This document shows, piece after piece, positions 9,597 to 21,529 of a stretch of 53,247 nt of DNA (position 1 is its first letter; each line of letters opens with the position of its first letter). The notes under the pieces are model-generated. The model saw only the letters and a list, made by a program, of their open reading frames with translations. It did no database searches and had not been told where the DNA came from. The DNA is from Actinomycetales bacterium. Lineage in GTDB: Bacteria; Actinomycetota; Actinomycetes; Actinomycetales; Kineosporiaceae. The stretch spans positions 1 to 53,247 of the forward strand of contig JAAYAH010000218.1 of NCBI GenBank assembly GCA_012719445.1, written 5' to 3'. A program made the position numbers and the translations under genes.

Positions 9597-10419
9597 TCAC
9601 TCCGGCAAGGTGCGTGACCTCTACGCCGACGGGGACGATCTCCTCCTCGTCGCCTCCGATCGAGTATCGGTCTACGACGTCGTCCTGCCCACCCCCGTAC
9701 CGGACAAGGGGCGCATCCTCACCCGGATGTCCCTGTGGTGGTTCGAGCGGTTGGCCGACCTGTTGCCCAACCACGTCATCTCCGCCGAGGCCGTGCCCCC
9801 GGAGTTCGCCGGCAGGGCGATCCGCTGCCGCCGGCTGGACATGGTGCAGGTGGAGTGTGTCGCCCGTGGCTACCTCACCGGGTCGGGGCTGAAGGAGTAC
9901 CGGCGGACCGGGACCGTGTGCGGCATCGCGCTGCCCGACGGCCTGGTGGACGGCTCTCGGCTGCCCGAGCCGATCTTCACCCCCACCACCAAGGCGCCGC
10001 AGGGCCAGCACGACGAGGCGATCACCTTCGCCGACGTCGTGGCGCAGGAGGGTGCCGAGCGGGCCGAGGAGCTGCGCCGGCTGACCCTGGAGATCTACCG
10101 CAGGGGGTCGGAGCTGGCCGCGGAGCGCGGGATCATCATCGCCGACACCAAGGTCGAGTTCGGGCGTGCCCCGGACGGAACGCTGGTGCTCGCCGACGAG
10201 GTGCTGACCCCGGACTCGTCCCGGTTCTGGCCTGCGGAGGAGTGGGAGCCGGGCAGGTCGCAGCACGCCTTCGACAAGCAGTACGTCCGGGACTGGGCCG
10301 CCGCGACCGACTGGGACCGCAGATCGCCGGCCCCGGAGATCCCTGCCGACGTCGTCGAGATCACCAGGGCCCGCTACGTCGAGGCCTACCAGCGGCTCAC
10401 CGGCCTCCCCTGGAGCTGA
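9586..10419 (+). CDS. purC: Phosphoribosylaminoimidazole-succinocarboxamide synthase (SAICAR synthetase)
   Basis: 277 residues. It condenses CAIR with aspartate using ATP. N-terminus MDLIHSGKVRDLY is the family start, with the Gly-rich nucleotide loop GKVRDLY. Later motifs include LPNHVIS, RRLDMVQVECVARGYLTGSG (about 85-104) and the IIIADTKVEFG motif (about 184-194), plus the C-terminal LADEVLTPDSSRFW signature. The frame is open upstream of 9586 but that translation is not family-like. A TAGGCT hexamer 7 nt upstream argues for leaderless expression. An alternative GTG at 9583 would add one residue. Confidence 0.98.
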   Translation: MDLIHSGKVRDLYADGDDLLLVASDRVSVYDVVLPTPVPDKGRILTRMSLWWFERLADLLPNHVISAEAVPPEFAGRAIRCRRLDMVQVECVARGYLTGSGLKEYRRTGTVCGIALPDGLVDGSRLPEPIFTPTTKAPQGQHDEAITFADVVAQEGAERAEELRRLTLEIYRRGSELAAERGIIIADTKVEFGRAPDGTLVLADEVLTPDSSRFWPAEEWEPGRSQHAFDKQYVRDWAAATDWDRRSPAPEIPADVVEITRARYVEAYQRLTGLPWS

Positions 10420-10489
10420 GGACCGGCGCGTCCGGGGCGGTCGCTACGCTGGCAGCGCCCCAGACCAACGACCCCAGGAGCCCGTCGCC

Positions 10490-10780
10490 ATGGGACGCGT
10501 CGTCATCGACGTCATGCCGAAGCCCGAGATCCTCGACCCGCAGGGCAAGGCCGTCGCCGGTGCCCTCGCCCGGCTCGGCTTCTCCGAGTTCGGCGCTGCC
10601 CGGCAGGGGAAGCGGTTCGAGCTCGAGGTGGACGGTCAGGTGACCGAGGAGGTGCTGGCCCGCGCCCGCGAGGCGGCGACGACCCTGCTGAGCAACCCGG
10701 TCATCGAGGACGTCGTCCGGGTGGTCCCGGCCGACGCGGCCCCGGCGGACGGCGCGACGTCCGGAGGTGGCCCGGCATGA
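10490..10780 (+). CDS. purS: FGAM synthase subunit PurS
   Basis: 96 residues. It is the small subunit that bridges PurL and PurQ in the three-part formylglycinamidine ribonucleotide synthase. The first 80 residues match the family: [19 protein letters not shown], then [22 protein letters not shown]-like beta-alpha-beta, then [14 protein letters not shown] short Ala/Gly/Pro tail follows. Its TGA overlaps the purQ ATG by 4 bp, so the two are translationally coupled and made in balance. TACGCT at 10445-10450 is a possible -10, about 40 bp before the ATG. Confidence 0.95.
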   Translation: MGRVVIDVMPKPEILDPQGKAVAGALARLGFSEFGAARQGKRFELEVDGQVTEEVLARAREAATTLLSNPVIEDVVRVVPADAAPADGATSGGGPA

Positions 10781-11490
10781 GGGTCGGTGTCGTCACCTTC
10801 CCCGGCTCGCTCGACGACGTCGACGCCGCCCGCGCGGTCCGGGTCGCCGGCGGCGAGGCCGTGCCGCTGTGGCACGGTGACGAGGACCTGCGTGGGGTCG
10901 ACGCCGTCGTCCTACCGGGCGGGTTCTCCTACGGCGACTACCTGCGCTGCGGGGCCATCGCGCGGTTCGCCCCGGTCATGCGCGAGATCGTGCGGTTGGC
11001 CGGGCCGCCGGACCAGGCCCGGCCGGGCCTGCCGGTGCTGGGCATCTGCAACGGCTTCCAGGTGCTGTGCGAGTCGCACCTGCTCCCCGGTGCGCTGATC
11101 CGCAACGACCACCGCAAGTTCGTCTGCCGGGACCAGCGGCTGCGGGTCGAGCGGACCTCCACGGCGTGGACGAACCAGTACCAGGACGGCGAGGAGATCG
11201 TCATCCCGCTGAAGAACGGCGAGGGCGGGTTCGTCGCCGACGACGCCGTCCTGGACCGGATCGAGGGGGAGGGTCGGGTGGCCTTCCGCTACCTCGACGG
11301 CAATCCCAACGGGTCCTACCGGGACATCGCCGGCATCTCCAACGCCTCCGGGACCGTGGTGGGGCTCATGCCGCACCCCGAGCACGCCGTCGATCCGCTG
11401 TTCGGCCCGGACGTCGCCGCCGACGGGCAGCCCGGGACCGACGGCCTGCGGTTCTTCACCTCGGTGCTCAAGGCGGTCCTCGCCGCCTGA
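10777..11490 (+). CDS. purQ: FGAM synthase subunit PurQ (glutaminase)
   Basis: 237 residues. Class I glutamine amidotransferase that supplies ammonia to PurL. The nucleophile elbow [10 protein letters not shown] places the catalytic Cys at residue 91, and the His-Glu pair is in [12 protein letters not shown] near the C-terminus (about 204-215). The early [17 protein letters not shown] segment (about 44-60) is diagnostic of PurQ. ATG 10777 overlaps the purS stop. purL itself is 4 kb downstream, separated by genes of unrelated function. Confidence 0.98.
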   Translation: MRVGVVTFPGSLDDVDAARAVRVAGGEAVPLWHGDEDLRGVDAVVLPGGFSYGDYLRCGAIARFAPVMREIVRLAGPPDQARPGLPVLGICNGFQVLCESHLLPGALIRNDHRKFVCRDQRLRVERTSTAWTNQYQDGEEIVIPLKNGEGGFVADDAVLDRIEGEGRVAFRYLDGNPNGSYRDIAGISNASGTVVGLMPHPEHAVDPLFGPDVAADGQPGTDGLRFFTSVLKAVLAA

Positions 11491-11550
11491 CCGCGGTCGC
11501 CTGTCGACGGTCGCCGTGAGCGGACCCCCGCGTTCGCCGGGATCCGCCGT

Positions 11551-11570
11551 GTGGCATTGTCATTACTGCG
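11551..11570. promoter_or_regulatory. CATTGTCA motif shared with the LuxR-type gene leader
   Basis: GGCATTGTCATTACTGC before the lipoprotein gene resembles GCCATTGTCAGTAAC in the inverted repeat before ATG 1476. It could be a binding site for that regulator. The region 11491-11625 has no gene. Confidence 0.3.
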
Positions 11571-11625
11571 CGTATTCATGTGACTACGCATAGGTGATGC
11601 AGATCTGGGCGATGCTGGGGTGGCC

Positions 11626-12291
11626 ATGAGCAGCGGTGACAGCAGGGGGAAGCGGGACGTCCGACGGCTCACGGGAGCGCTCGCCGCGGTGACGGTCGCG
11701 CTCACGCTGGCCGGGGGGTGCTCCTCCGACGACCCGCCGTCGGGTGCGGGCAGGGCGGCGGGATACCTGAACGCCGTCGACCGGGTGGTGCTGGAGGCCG
11801 AGCGCGGAGGGGCGTCGACGGAGCAGCTCGACATCCTGAGGCGCAGGGCGGCCACCTCGGAGCTGCCCTTCGAGGACTACGAGCGGGCGGTCCGCAGCGC
11901 GCTGACGTGCGTGCAGAAGGCCGGGGTCGAGGTCGAAGGCCCCCGGGTCGCCGAGCGGCAGGGGTTGAAGGTCCTCACCTACGGGACGGGCACCTCCGGC
12001 CGCACGCAGGGCACGACGACCGACGTGGCGCACGAGTGCTTCCTCAGGAACAGCTGGTGGGTCGAGCTGGAGTACGAGCGGACTCCGGCGGCGATCAGCG
12101 CGAAGTTCAAGCACTTCGCCCCCTACCGGGCGCCGCTGGTGGCCTGCCTGACCCGGTACCGGGTCAGGGCGACGATGGGCGAGCAGCCGGCGGAGCTCTT
12201 CCGCAAGGCCGAGGTGCTGCTGCAGCGGCGGGCCTCGGCGGACTGCCTCACCGAGTCCGGGTTCCCGGTCGAGGCCGGGTACAGCTGGTGA
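11626..12291 (+). CDS. Secreted lipoprotein, unknown function
   Basis: 221 residues. MSSGDSRGKRDVRR, a hydrophobic segment and lipobox LAGGC (Cys about residue 31) show lipid-anchored export. The mature part begins SSDDPPSGAGRAAGYLNAVDRVV and is mainly helical and charged, with two or three further Cys residues (LTCVQKAG, HECFLRNSWW, ACLTRY, ADCLTESG) that could form disulphides. No family is recognised; similar Cys-containing small lipoproteins are common in Pseudonocardiales. GTG 11620 would add two residues. It lies 135 bp after purQ and converges on the metalloprotease gene across a strong shared terminator. A CATTGTCA motif upstream suggests control by the LuxR-type protein encoded at 1476. 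Confidence 0.7.
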   Translation: MSSGDSRGKRDVRRLTGALAAVTVALTLAGGCSSDDPPSGAGRAAGYLNAVDRVVLEAERGGASTEQLDILRRRAATSELPFEDYERAVRSALTCVQKAGVEVEGPRVAERQGLKVLTYGTGTSGRTQGTTTDVAHECFLRNSWWVELEYERTPAAISAKFKHFAPYRAPLVACLTRYRVRATMGEQPAELFRKAEVLLQRRASADCLTESGFPVEAGYSW

Positions 12292-12401
12292 CCGGCCGCT
12301 GAGCCGGGGCGCCGACGGCGTTCCCGGCGGCGGGTGAGCCCCGGGGGCGACCCCGGCGGCGGGCCCCGGGCGGACGGTCGGGCAGCCGGGTGGGCAGACA
12401 C

Positions 12402-12439
12402 CGACGGTGGGCAGGGACCGGGATCCCTGCCCACCGTCG
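12402..12439. terminator. Bidirectional terminator between convergent lipoprotein and protease genes
   Basis: A perfect 16-bp stem (12402-12417 with 12424-12439) closes a 6-nt loop between two convergent genes. It is one of the strongest hairpins in the window. Confidence 0.85.
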
Positions 12440-12474
12440 CTCGGGTCACGACCGGATGGTGTGCGACCGCTCGG

Positions 12475-13923
12475 TCAGGCCTTGGCCACCTTGACGGTGT
12501 ACCGGCCGAGGCTGCCGTAGGTGCTGTAGCCGGAGTTGACCGTCCCGTAGCCGGTCCCCTTGACCCGTACCTTGTAGGTGCCGGCGCTCAGCACCTTCAC
12601 GATCTTCGCGTTCATCCCGGTGGCCGAGGAGTCGGTCACCTCCTTCACCGTCGGGTTGGACCAGCCGAGCGTCGTGCCGCTGCTCTTGTAGAGGTCGACC
12701 CGGGCGTCCAGGTTCGGGCCCGCCGTCCGGGGGGTCAGCGTGATCGTGACCACGCCCGAGGCCGTGGTGAAGGTGAACCAGTCGTTGTCGTACCTGCTGC
12801 CGATGATCCCCGACTTGGCCTTGCCGACGGTGAGCAGGGTCGCCGACGACGAGGAGTTGGCGTGGTCGTCCTTCACCCGGGCTGCGCCGTTCTTGGCGAC
12901 GACGGCCAGGTCGTCCTCGGTGTTGCTGGCGCCGCTGTACTCGCCCTTGCTCCACTGGGTGACCGGGTGGTAATAGCCGGCACCCATGATCGGCGCCCAG
13001 GGGCCGTGTCCGGTGTAGTACTCCACGGAGCCGGAGATGCCGTCGTGGCTCAGGCCGAGGTTGTGCCCGACCTCGTGGGTGGTGGCCTCGGCGACGCTCT
13101 GGGCGTTGCCGCCGCCGTTGCTGCCGACGATCAGGGCCGGCTGGTAGTAGTCGTGCGAGGAGCTCTCGTCGAACACCCCGACGTAGGCCTGGCCACCGCA
13201 CCCGCAGGCCGCGGCGAACACCGAGTCATGGGTGATCACTGCCCGGGTGCCGTAGTACAGGTCGCTGGAGCTGCTTCGGGTGATCTTCGACTGGCCGGGG
13301 TCCTTGGTGGTCACGTTGACGTCGAACGGCGCGTAGTCCTCGGAGACGCGCAGCCAGATCTCGTAGATCGCGTTCTTCTCCGCGGTGGAGAAGGTCGAGG
13401 CCTTCCCGTCGAGGTCGTAGCCCTTCAGCCAGCGGCTGCTGCCGAACTGCGAGGAGTAGTACGAGTTCCAGGCGGTGTCCTTGACCGTGAACCCGTTGAA
13501 GTCGAGGTAGATCACTCGCTTGGACGCCGAGCGGCTGTTCAGCGCGAACACGTCGGTCCCGGACGGAGCGGCGATGCCGGACGGCCCTGCCGCCGCGACG
13601 GCCGCCCGCTCGGCCGCCGACATCGGCGGGTCGACGTAGAACAGCCGGGCACACCGGTCGAGGCGGGCGGTCGGGTCGTCGGTGAGGATCGTGGACAGCT
13701 TCTGGGAGTCCATCCCGTTGATCGCGGCCGCGGCGGCGAGGCCGGGGCCGAGGTCCTCGACGGCCGCCTCGCCGCTCAGCGTCGCCCCGAGGACGGGCAG
13801 GCAGGGCAGGGTGGCGTCGGAACGGGTGGCGTCGGCCGGACCTGTCCCTACGAGCAGGGGTCCGGCGAGGCCGAGGACGGCGATGGCGGCGGTCCGCGCG
13901 CGGCGGTGATCGGCGAGGCGCAT
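12475..13923 (-). CDS. Secreted metzincin-type zinc metalloprotease with C-terminal pre-peptidase-like domain
   Basis: 482 residues. A basic start and hydrophobic core ending GTGPADA (about 1-32) form a signal peptide. The zinc site is HEVGHNLGLSH (residues 283-293): HExxHxxGxxH with a following Asp, and a Met-turn candidate in PIMGAGY (Met313). The mature protein has a pro-like region with paired Cys and an AACGCGG cluster. The last 110 residues (NSSSSATLLTVGKAKSGIIGSRYDNDWFTFTTASG...) look like a PPC-type beta-sandwich that targets or is cleaved from secreted proteases. ATG 13923 is preferred to the upstream GTG 13959 because GGAG lies 5-6 nt before it. The product probably degrades extracellular protein. 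Confidence 0.88.
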   Translation of the reverse strand: MRLADHRRARTAAIAVLGLAGPLLVGTGPADATRSDATLPCLPVLGATLSGEAAVEDLGPGLAAAAAINGMDSQKLSTILTDDPTARLDRCARLFYVDPPMSAAERAAVAAAGPSGIAAPSGTDVFALNSRSASKRVIYLDFNGFTVKDTAWNSYYSSQFGSSRWLKGYDLDGKASTFSTAEKNAIYEIWLRVSEDYAPFDVNVTTKDPGQSKITRSSSSDLYYGTRAVITHDSVFAAACGCGGQAYVGVFDESSSHDYYQPALIVGSNGGGNAQSVAEATTHEVGHNLGLSHDGISGSVEYYTGHGPWAPIMGAGYYHPVTQWSKGEYSGASNTEDDLAVVAKNGAARVKDDHANSSSSATLLTVGKAKSGIIGSRYDNDWFTFTTASGVVTITLTPRTAGPNLDARVDLYKSSGTTLGWSNPTVKEVTDSSATGMNAKIVKVLSAGTYKVRVKGTGYGTVNSGYSTYGSLGRYTVKVAKA

Positions 13924-14168
13924 GCTCGCTCCATCGGTCCGCGTCCCACGGGAGATCACCCGGCCCGCCGCGCGTCACCTGTCGGCAGCACGCCGGTCAC
14001 CTCGAGGACGGCGCCCTCACCCGACCGGTCCCGCCACCCCGTCGTCCCCCCACCCCGCCAACCCCGACGATCCGTGCGATCCGGGCGGGAGAGGTCGCGG
14101 GGTGCTGTCTCCCGGCCCCCGTCCGGGGGGTGCGCCCGTCCGGGGAGGGCGTCAGCGGCAGGGCGGTC

Positions 14169-15200
14169 TCAGCGCGAGGGCGGCGCGGTCGAGGCCCGCA
14201 CCACCAGTTCCGGCCGGAACCCGACCTGCTCGTGCCGGTGCTCCTGGTCGGCCTCGTGCAGCAGCAGGTCGGCCGCCGCGCGGCCGAGGTCGTACTTGGG
14301 CTGACGGACCGTGGTCAGCGGAGGGGAGAGGACCTCGGAGTCGGCCAGGTCGTCGTACCCCACCAGGGAGACATCCCGCGGCACCGCGACGTCGCGCCGG
14401 GTGAGGCAGCGGAGCAGTTCGGTGGCCGACTGGTCGTTGAGGCAGAAGATCCCGGTCGGCAGCGGCGGGCGGGCCAGCATCCGCTCGACGACGGCCTCGG
14501 CGTCCGGGGCGAGGTGGGGGAGCTGGAAGGCGTACCGGGTGACGTGCCGGGCCGGGTCCAGTCCGGCGTCCCGGACTCCGTCGAGGAACCCCTCCATCCG
14601 CTCCCGGACCCCGAGGATCTCCGGGTCGGCGGTGAAGATCGCCAGTTGCCGGTGTCCGAGCCCGACGAGGTGGTCGGCCGCCAGCCGCCCGCCCGCCCGG
14701 TGGTCCACCTTGACGGCGCACACCGGCAGGTCGGCGCGGTCGTGGTCGAGCAGGACGACCGGTGAGCCCTGGGCGACGATCCGGCGGACGGCGCCGGGGT
14801 CGACGGTGACCGGGTTGAGGATCAGGCCGCGCGGCCGCTGGGCCTGCAGCAGGGACAGGTACCGGGTCTCGCGGGCAGGGTCGAGGTCGCTGCTGCAGGT
14901 CACGGCGATGCACCCGCTGGCGTGCAGGTGATCCTCGACACCGCGCAGCACCTCCCCGAAGAACGGGTTGCCGATGTCCAGGACGACGCAGCCCACCAGC
15001 GGGCTGAGCATCCCCCGCATCAGCCGGGCCGACGCGTCCGGGACGTACCCGGTCTCCGCGATCGCCTGCTCGATGAGCTCCCTGGTGCGCCGGGAGACCC
15101 GTTCCGGCCGGTTGATGGCGTGGCTGACGGTCGTGGGCGAGACGCCGGCGACCCGCGCCACGTCGCGGATCCCGACTCTCGTCGTCCGGGGCGTCTCCAT
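14169..15200 (-). CDS. LacI-family transcriptional regulator
   Basis: 343 residues. N-terminal LacI helix-turn-helix ([20 protein letters not shown], about 10-29) with hinge, followed by a periplasmic-binding-protein-like effector domain ([20 protein letters not shown] onwards; [21 protein letters not shown] near the C-terminus). It should repress sugar-utilisation genes and release DNA on binding a sugar or related metabolite; the ligand is unknown. ATG 15200 has GGGAG about 7 nt upstream, and the family motif starts within ten residues. It is divergent from purL across 228 bp, but nothing in the protein indicates purine sensing. The 245 bp between its end and the protease start hold no gene. 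Confidence 0.92.
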   Translation of the reverse strand: METPRTTRVGIRDVARVAGVSPTTVSHAINRPERVSRRTRELIEQAIAETGYVPDASARLMRGMLSPLVGCVVLDIGNPFFGEVLRGVEDHLHASGCIAVTCSSDLDPARETRYLSLLQAQRPRGLILNPVTVDPGAVRRIVAQGSPVVLLDHDRADLPVCAVKVDHRAGGRLAADHLVGLGHRQLAIFTADPEILGVRERMEGFLDGVRDAGLDPARHVTRYAFQLPHLAPDAEAVVERMLARPPLPTGIFCLNDQSATELLRCLTRRDVAVPRDVSLVGYDDLADSEVLSPPLTTVRQPKYDLGRAAADLLLHEADQEHRHEQVGFRPELVVRASTAPPSR

Positions 15201-15428
15201 GGGCCGTCTCCCGCTGCCGGTTGCGATCACGCGCGGAGGTCCCATCGGACGGGGACGCCGGAACATCCGCCTGACGGTCGCAGCGCTGAGGGCGGCAGGA
15301 TCCTACGGCCGGACGGCGCCGTCCCGCGAGCAGCGCCATCGGCCGGAGCCGGTGACCGGGCGGAGGGGGGCCTGCTGCCGCTCGGTACCGTTGCGGTGCC
15401 CCCACTCCGCCGAGGAAGGTACCCCGTC

Positions 15429-17828
<2,400 letters not shown>

Positions 17829-17835
17829 ACCGAGG

Positions 17836-17905
17836 GAGTGATCGCCGTCTGCGGGCGCAGACGACCGTCGTAGCGACCGGTTCGGCCCCCGGACGGCGAT
17901 CACTC
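17836..17905. terminator. Long inverted repeat after purL
   Basis: Arms 17836-17849 and 17892-17905 pair perfectly over 14 bp, around a 42-nt GC-rich centre that itself holds short hairpins. It begins 8 bp after the purL stop and lies between convergent genes, so a two-way terminator is likely. Confidence 0.65.
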
Positions 17906-17944
17906 TGTGAGCCCGCCGGGCGGGGCCGGCCGACGGGGCAGGGG

Positions 17945-18997
17945 TCAGTCGATGGGGGCCGGGATCTCACCGGATCCGCGCCGGACGAGCCGGGTCGGCA
18001 CGATGTGGGTCGCCGCGGGGCTGGTGTCCCCGGCGATCCGGTCGAAGACGATGGTGGCCGCGGTCCTGCCGATGGCCACCGGGTCCTGGGCGACCACGGT
18101 GAGGCCGGGGCTGAGCAGGTCGGCGAGGAGGAAGTCGTCGAAGCCGACCATCGCGATGGAACGCTCCAGGCCCAACCGGCGCAGCGCCCTCGCCGCGCCG
18201 ATGGTGACCATGTTCTGGGCCGTGAACAGGGCTGTCGGTGCGTCGGGGCGCACCAGCAGGGCGGTCACGGTGCGCTCGGCGAGATCGATCTGACCGACGT
18301 CGTGGGCGACGATGGCCTGGTCGACCGGGATCCGCAGGGTCTGCAGGGCGTCGCAGTACCCCTGGTAGCGCTGCTGCGCGGTGACGATCGACGGGTGGTC
18401 GCCGAGGAAGGCGATCCGGCGGTGGCCGGTGCTCGCCAGGTGCCGGACCGCCTCGGCGGCACCGCTGGCGTTCGTGGTGAGCACCGAGTCGACCTTGAGG
18501 TTGCGGGCCTCGCGGTCGACGCACACGATCGCCATGCCCGAGCGCAGCTCGCTCTCCAGGTAGGACTGGTCGTCACCGGCCGGCGCGATGATCAGTCCGT
18601 CGACCCGCCGGGCGCTCAACGCCCGCGCCAGCTCGCGCTCCCGGTGCGGGTCCTCGTCGAGGCTGGCGGAGAAGACCATGACACCCCGGGGGAGGGCGAC
18701 GTCCTCGACCGCCCGGTGCAGCGCGGAGGAGAAGGGGTTGGCGACGTCCTCGAGGAGCAGCCCGACGGTCGCCGTCTTGCCGTCGGCCCGGCGCAGGCTG
18801 CTGGCCCCGACGTTGGGACGGAAGTCGAGCTCCTCGATGGCCCGGCGGACCCGGGCGACGAGCTCGGCTGACACCCCGCCCTCGTCGTTGACCACCCGGG
18901 AGACCGTCTTGAGGCTCACACCCGCCCTGGCCGCGACGTCCCGCATCGTCGGCCGCCTGCGGTCCGGGACGATGGGGTCGTCGGAGGTGGCGCTCAT
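17945..18997 (-). CDS. LacI-family transcriptional regulator
   Basis: 350 residues. The helix-turn-helix is TMRDVAARAGVSLKTVSRVV (about 15-34), then the hinge FRPNVGASSLRR and an effector domain (TVGLLLEDVANPFSSALHRAVED; VDGLIIAPAGDDQ; IAMVGFDDFLLADLLSPGLTVV). It is a sugar-type repressor, ligand unknown. ATG 18997 is set by AAGGAG 5 nt upstream; the frame extends to 19102 without family similarity. A palindrome with arms GTTGACA and TGTCAAC (19113-19130) lies about 115 bp upstream and is a candidate auto-operator. The neighbouring purL and purF are not expected targets of a sugar repressor, but no sugar genes adjoin. Confidence 0.92.
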   Translation of the reverse strand: MSATSDDPIVPDRRRPTMRDVAARAGVSLKTVSRVVNDEGGVSAELVARVRRAIEELDFRPNVGASSLRRADGKTATVGLLLEDVANPFSSALHRAVEDVALPRGVMVFSASLDEDPHRERELARALSARRVDGLIIAPAGDDQSYLESELRSGMAIVCVDREARNLKVDSVLTTNASGAAEAVRHLASTGHRRIAFLGDHPSIVTAQQRYQGYCDALQTLRIPVDQAIVAHDVGQIDLAERTVTALLVRPDAPTALFTAQNMVTIGAARALRRLGLERSIAMVGFDDFLLADLLSPGLTVVAQDPVAIGRTAATIVFDRIAGDTSPAATHIVPTRLVRRGSGEIPAPID

Positions 18998-19112
18998 GGT
19001 TCTCCTTCGTCCGGCACGCGGCCAGTCTGGAGGAGCGGGCCTCTCCTCGGTGTGGCGGTGACCGTCATGGCAGCCGTGCTCGTCCGGGATGCCATCCCGC
19101 ATGCTGGGCCCG

Positions 19113-19130
19113 TGTTGACAAGGATGTCAA
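19113..19130. promoter_or_regulatory. Candidate LacI-type operator
   Basis: GTTGACA, 4 nt, TGTCAAC: a perfect 7-bp-arm palindrome upstream of the minus-strand LacI gene. A second palindrome, CGGGAT-GCC-ATCCCG, lies at 19085-19099. The GTTGACA arm also resembles a -35 hexamer, but no matched -10 is clear. Confidence 0.45.
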
Positions 19131-19321
19131 CGGCTGACACGCCACGTCACCTCGGAGTGCTCACCGGCGGTCGGATCGCTCTCGATGGGCGACGATTCCT
19201 CGACCACCCGTAGTGTGCACGCATCCTAACCGTCCGAATATGCCGAGATGGTCGGTTGAACTCCCACGTTTCGTGATCGCGACGCTATCGCGTCCGCGAG
19301 GACTCGTGGCAGCATGCAGAG

Positions 19322-19726
19322 GTGCTTCCACGTCGTCGGGCCGCCGCCTCGGAGGGGCGGTCGGCCCTGAGCGCGTGGGTGGCCGATCCGACCCGGGTCA
19401 CCCGGGGCACCGTCGCCACCGCCGTCCGGTACACCCTCCAGGTGCTGGTGGAGCGGGCGCCGGGGGGATCGACGGAGGTGCGGGTCCCGCCGTTCGGGGT
19501 CGTCCAGTGTCTCGACGGCCCTCGGCACACCCGGGGCACGCCGCCGAACGTCGTCGAGACCGGCCCGGAGACCTGGCTGCGGCTGGCCTGCGGGTTCACG
19601 AGCTGGGCCGAGGAGGTCGAGGCCGGGCAGGTGCGCGCCAGCGGGGTGCGGGCCGACCTCTCCGGGCTGCTCCCGCTGGTGACGGACCTCGGGCTGTCGG
19701 AGGGCGGGCCTCGGCCGGAGGGATGA
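19322..19726 (+). CDS. Sterol-carrier-family-like protein next to purF
   Basis: 134 residues, GTG start. Alpha/beta protein with RGTVATAVRYTLQVLVERAPGGSTEVRVPPFGVVQCLDG, then TWLRLACGFTSWAEEVEAGQVRASGVRADLSGLLPL. This pattern (ADVTRVARGTVATAVR..., ending in a short helix-LSGLLPL) matches the small SCP2-like gene commonly found directly upstream of purF in mycobacteria and relatives. Its biochemical role is not established; lipid binding is suggested only by fold. It ends 72 bp before purF and probably shares its direction of expression. The start is uncertain because no strong Shine-Dalgarno is present; the 217 bp upstream to the LacI palindrome region has no other gene. Confidence 0.75.
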   Translation: MLPRRRAAASEGRSALSAWVADPTRVTRGTVATAVRYTLQVLVERAPGGSTEVRVPPFGVVQCLDGPRHTRGTPPNVVETGPETWLRLACGFTSWAEEVEAGQVRASGVRADLSGLLPLVTDLGLSEGGPRPEG

Positions 19727-19798
19727 CCGCAGTGCCCCGGACAGCCGTCCGGGGCACTCCCCGGGTCGGGCGGACCGGGGCTGTGCGACACTCTGGCC

Positions 19799-21526
19799 GT
19801 GGCTCGCGGCGACGGACGTCTCTCCCACGACCTGATCCCCGGCGAGAAGGGCCCGCAGGACGCCTGCGGGGTCTTCGGCGTGTGGGCTCCCGGCGAGGAG
19901 GTGGCCAAGCTCACCTACTTCGGGCTCTACGCGTTGCAGCACCGCGGGCAGGAGTCCGCCGGGATCGCCGTCAGCAACGGCGAGCAGATCCTCGTCTACA
20001 AGGACATGGGCCTGGTCGCCCAGGTGTTCGACGAGACCGCGCTGGCGTCCCTGACCGGGCACATCGCCGTCGGTCACTGCCGCTACAGCACCATGGGCAG
20101 CTCCTGCTGGGAGAACGCCCAGCCGACCCTCGGCCCGACGGCAGGCGGCACCGTGGCCCTCGGCCACAACGGCAACCTGACCAACGTGCACGAGCTCCGG
20201 CAGCTCATCGCCAGCCGCTACGGCGAGGAGGAGGCCCAGGGCGAGTTGGCGCACGGCAACACCACCGACTCGGCCCTGGTCACCCGGTTGCTGGCGGGAA
20301 TGCCCGAGGGCACCCTCGAGGCGACGGCCATGGAGGTGCTGCCCCGGCTGGCGGGTGCCTTCTGCCTGGTCTTCATGGACGAGAACACCCTCTACGCCGC
20401 GCGGGACTCCCGTGGCATCCACCCGTTGGTCCTCGGTCGCCTGGAGCGGGGCTGGGTGGTCGCGAGCGAGACGGCGGCCCTGGACATCGTCGGCGCCAGC
20501 TTCGTCCGCGAGGTCGAGGCGGGCGAGCTGGTCGTCGTCGACGCCGACGGGCTGCGCAGCCGCCGCTTCGCCGAGCAGCGGGCCAACGGGTGCGTCTTCG
20601 AGTACGTGTACCTGGCCAGGCCGGACACCACAATCGCCGGCCGGGTCGTCCACGACTCCCGGGTGGAGATGGGACGCCGGCTCGCACGGGAGCACCCGGT
20701 CGAGGCCGACCTGGTGATCCCGGTGCCCGAGTCCGGGACCCCGGCCGCCGTCGGCTACGCCCAGGAGTCGGGCATCCCCTACGGCCAGGGCCTGGTGAAG
20801 AACGCCTACGTCGGCCGCACGTTCATCCAGCCGAGCCAGACGATCCGGCAACTCGGCATCCGGCTGAAGCTCAACCCGCTCCGGGAGGTGATCCGGGGCC
20901 GGCGGCTGGTGGTCGTCGACGACTCGATCGTCCGCGGCAACACCCAGCGGGCGCTGGTCCGGATGCTCCGGGAGGCCGGCGCGGCCGAGGTGCACGTGCG
21001 GATCTCCTCAGCCCCGGTGATCTGGCCGTGCTTCTACGGGATCGACTTCGCGACCAGGGCCGAGCTCATCGCGACCGGCCTCGGCGTTGACGAGATCAGG
21101 GCCAGCATCGGTGCGGACAGCCTCGGCTACGTCTCGTTGGAGGGCATGGTCGAGGCGACTCGGCAGCCACTGTCCCGGCTCTGCGCCGCCTGCTTCACCG
21201 GCGAGTACCCGGTCCCGCTTCTCGACCCTGCCCTGCTGGGCAGGAACAGCCCCGAGGACGACGACGTCGACCTCCGCGGCGCTCCCGGCGGCTGCGCCGT
21301 GGACGGCGACCATCACGCCCTCCGCCGCTCCGACCCGGACCGGGTGGACCTCGACCACCCCGACGTCGGCGGGGTCGATCTCGACCGGGTCGCCGGGGGG
21401 ATCTCGGGAGCGGCACCCGACGTCAACGGTGCCAGGGCCGACACCGGTGCCGGGGCGTTCACCGACGCCGAGGGCGTGCCGACAGGGCTCGCCGGCGGTG
21501 CGGCCGACGCGCTGACCCGTCCCTGA
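19799..21526 (+). CDS. purF: Amidophosphoribosyltransferase
   Basis: 575 residues. It transfers glutamine amide to PRPP, the first committed step of purine synthesis. A short propeptide (residues 1-22) precedes Cys23 in DACGVFGVW, which becomes the N-terminal nucleophile after cleavage. The glutaminase half shows LQHRGQESAGI and GHCRYSTMGS. The phosphoribosyltransferase half shows VPESGTPAAVGYA and the PRPP loop LVVVDDSIVRGNT. Cys residues in RLCAACFTGEYP fit the iron-sulphur-containing subfamily. The last about 75 residues (from EDDDVDLRGAPGG) are an Asp/Gly/Ala-rich extension not seen in usual PurF proteins of about 500 residues. GTG 19799 starts 6 nt after a GACACT -10-like element. Confidence 0.97.
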   Translation: MARGDGRLSHDLIPGEKGPQDACGVFGVWAPGEEVAKLTYFGLYALQHRGQESAGIAVSNGEQILVYKDMGLVAQVFDETALASLTGHIAVGHCRYSTMGSSCWENAQPTLGPTAGGTVALGHNGNLTNVHELRQLIASRYGEEEAQGELAHGNTTDSALVTRLLAGMPEGTLEATAMEVLPRLAGAFCLVFMDENTLYAARDSRGIHPLVLGRLERGWVVASETAALDIVGASFVREVEAGELVVVDADGLRSRRFAEQRANGCVFEYVYLARPDTTIAGRVVHDSRVEMGRRLAREHPVEADLVIPVPESGTPAAVGYAQESGIPYGQGLVKNAYVGRTFIQPSQTIRQLGIRLKLNPLREVIRGRRLVVVDDSIVRGNTQRALVRMLREAGAAEVHVRISSAPVIWPCFYGIDFATRAELIATGLGVDEIRASIGADSLGYVSLEGMVEATRQPLSRLCAACFTGEYPVPLLDPALLGRNSPEDDDVDLRGAPGGCAVDGDHHALRRSDPDRVDLDHPDVGGVDLDRVAGGISGAAPDVNGARADTGAGAFTDAEGVPTGLAGGAADALTRP

Positions 21527-21529
21527 CGT

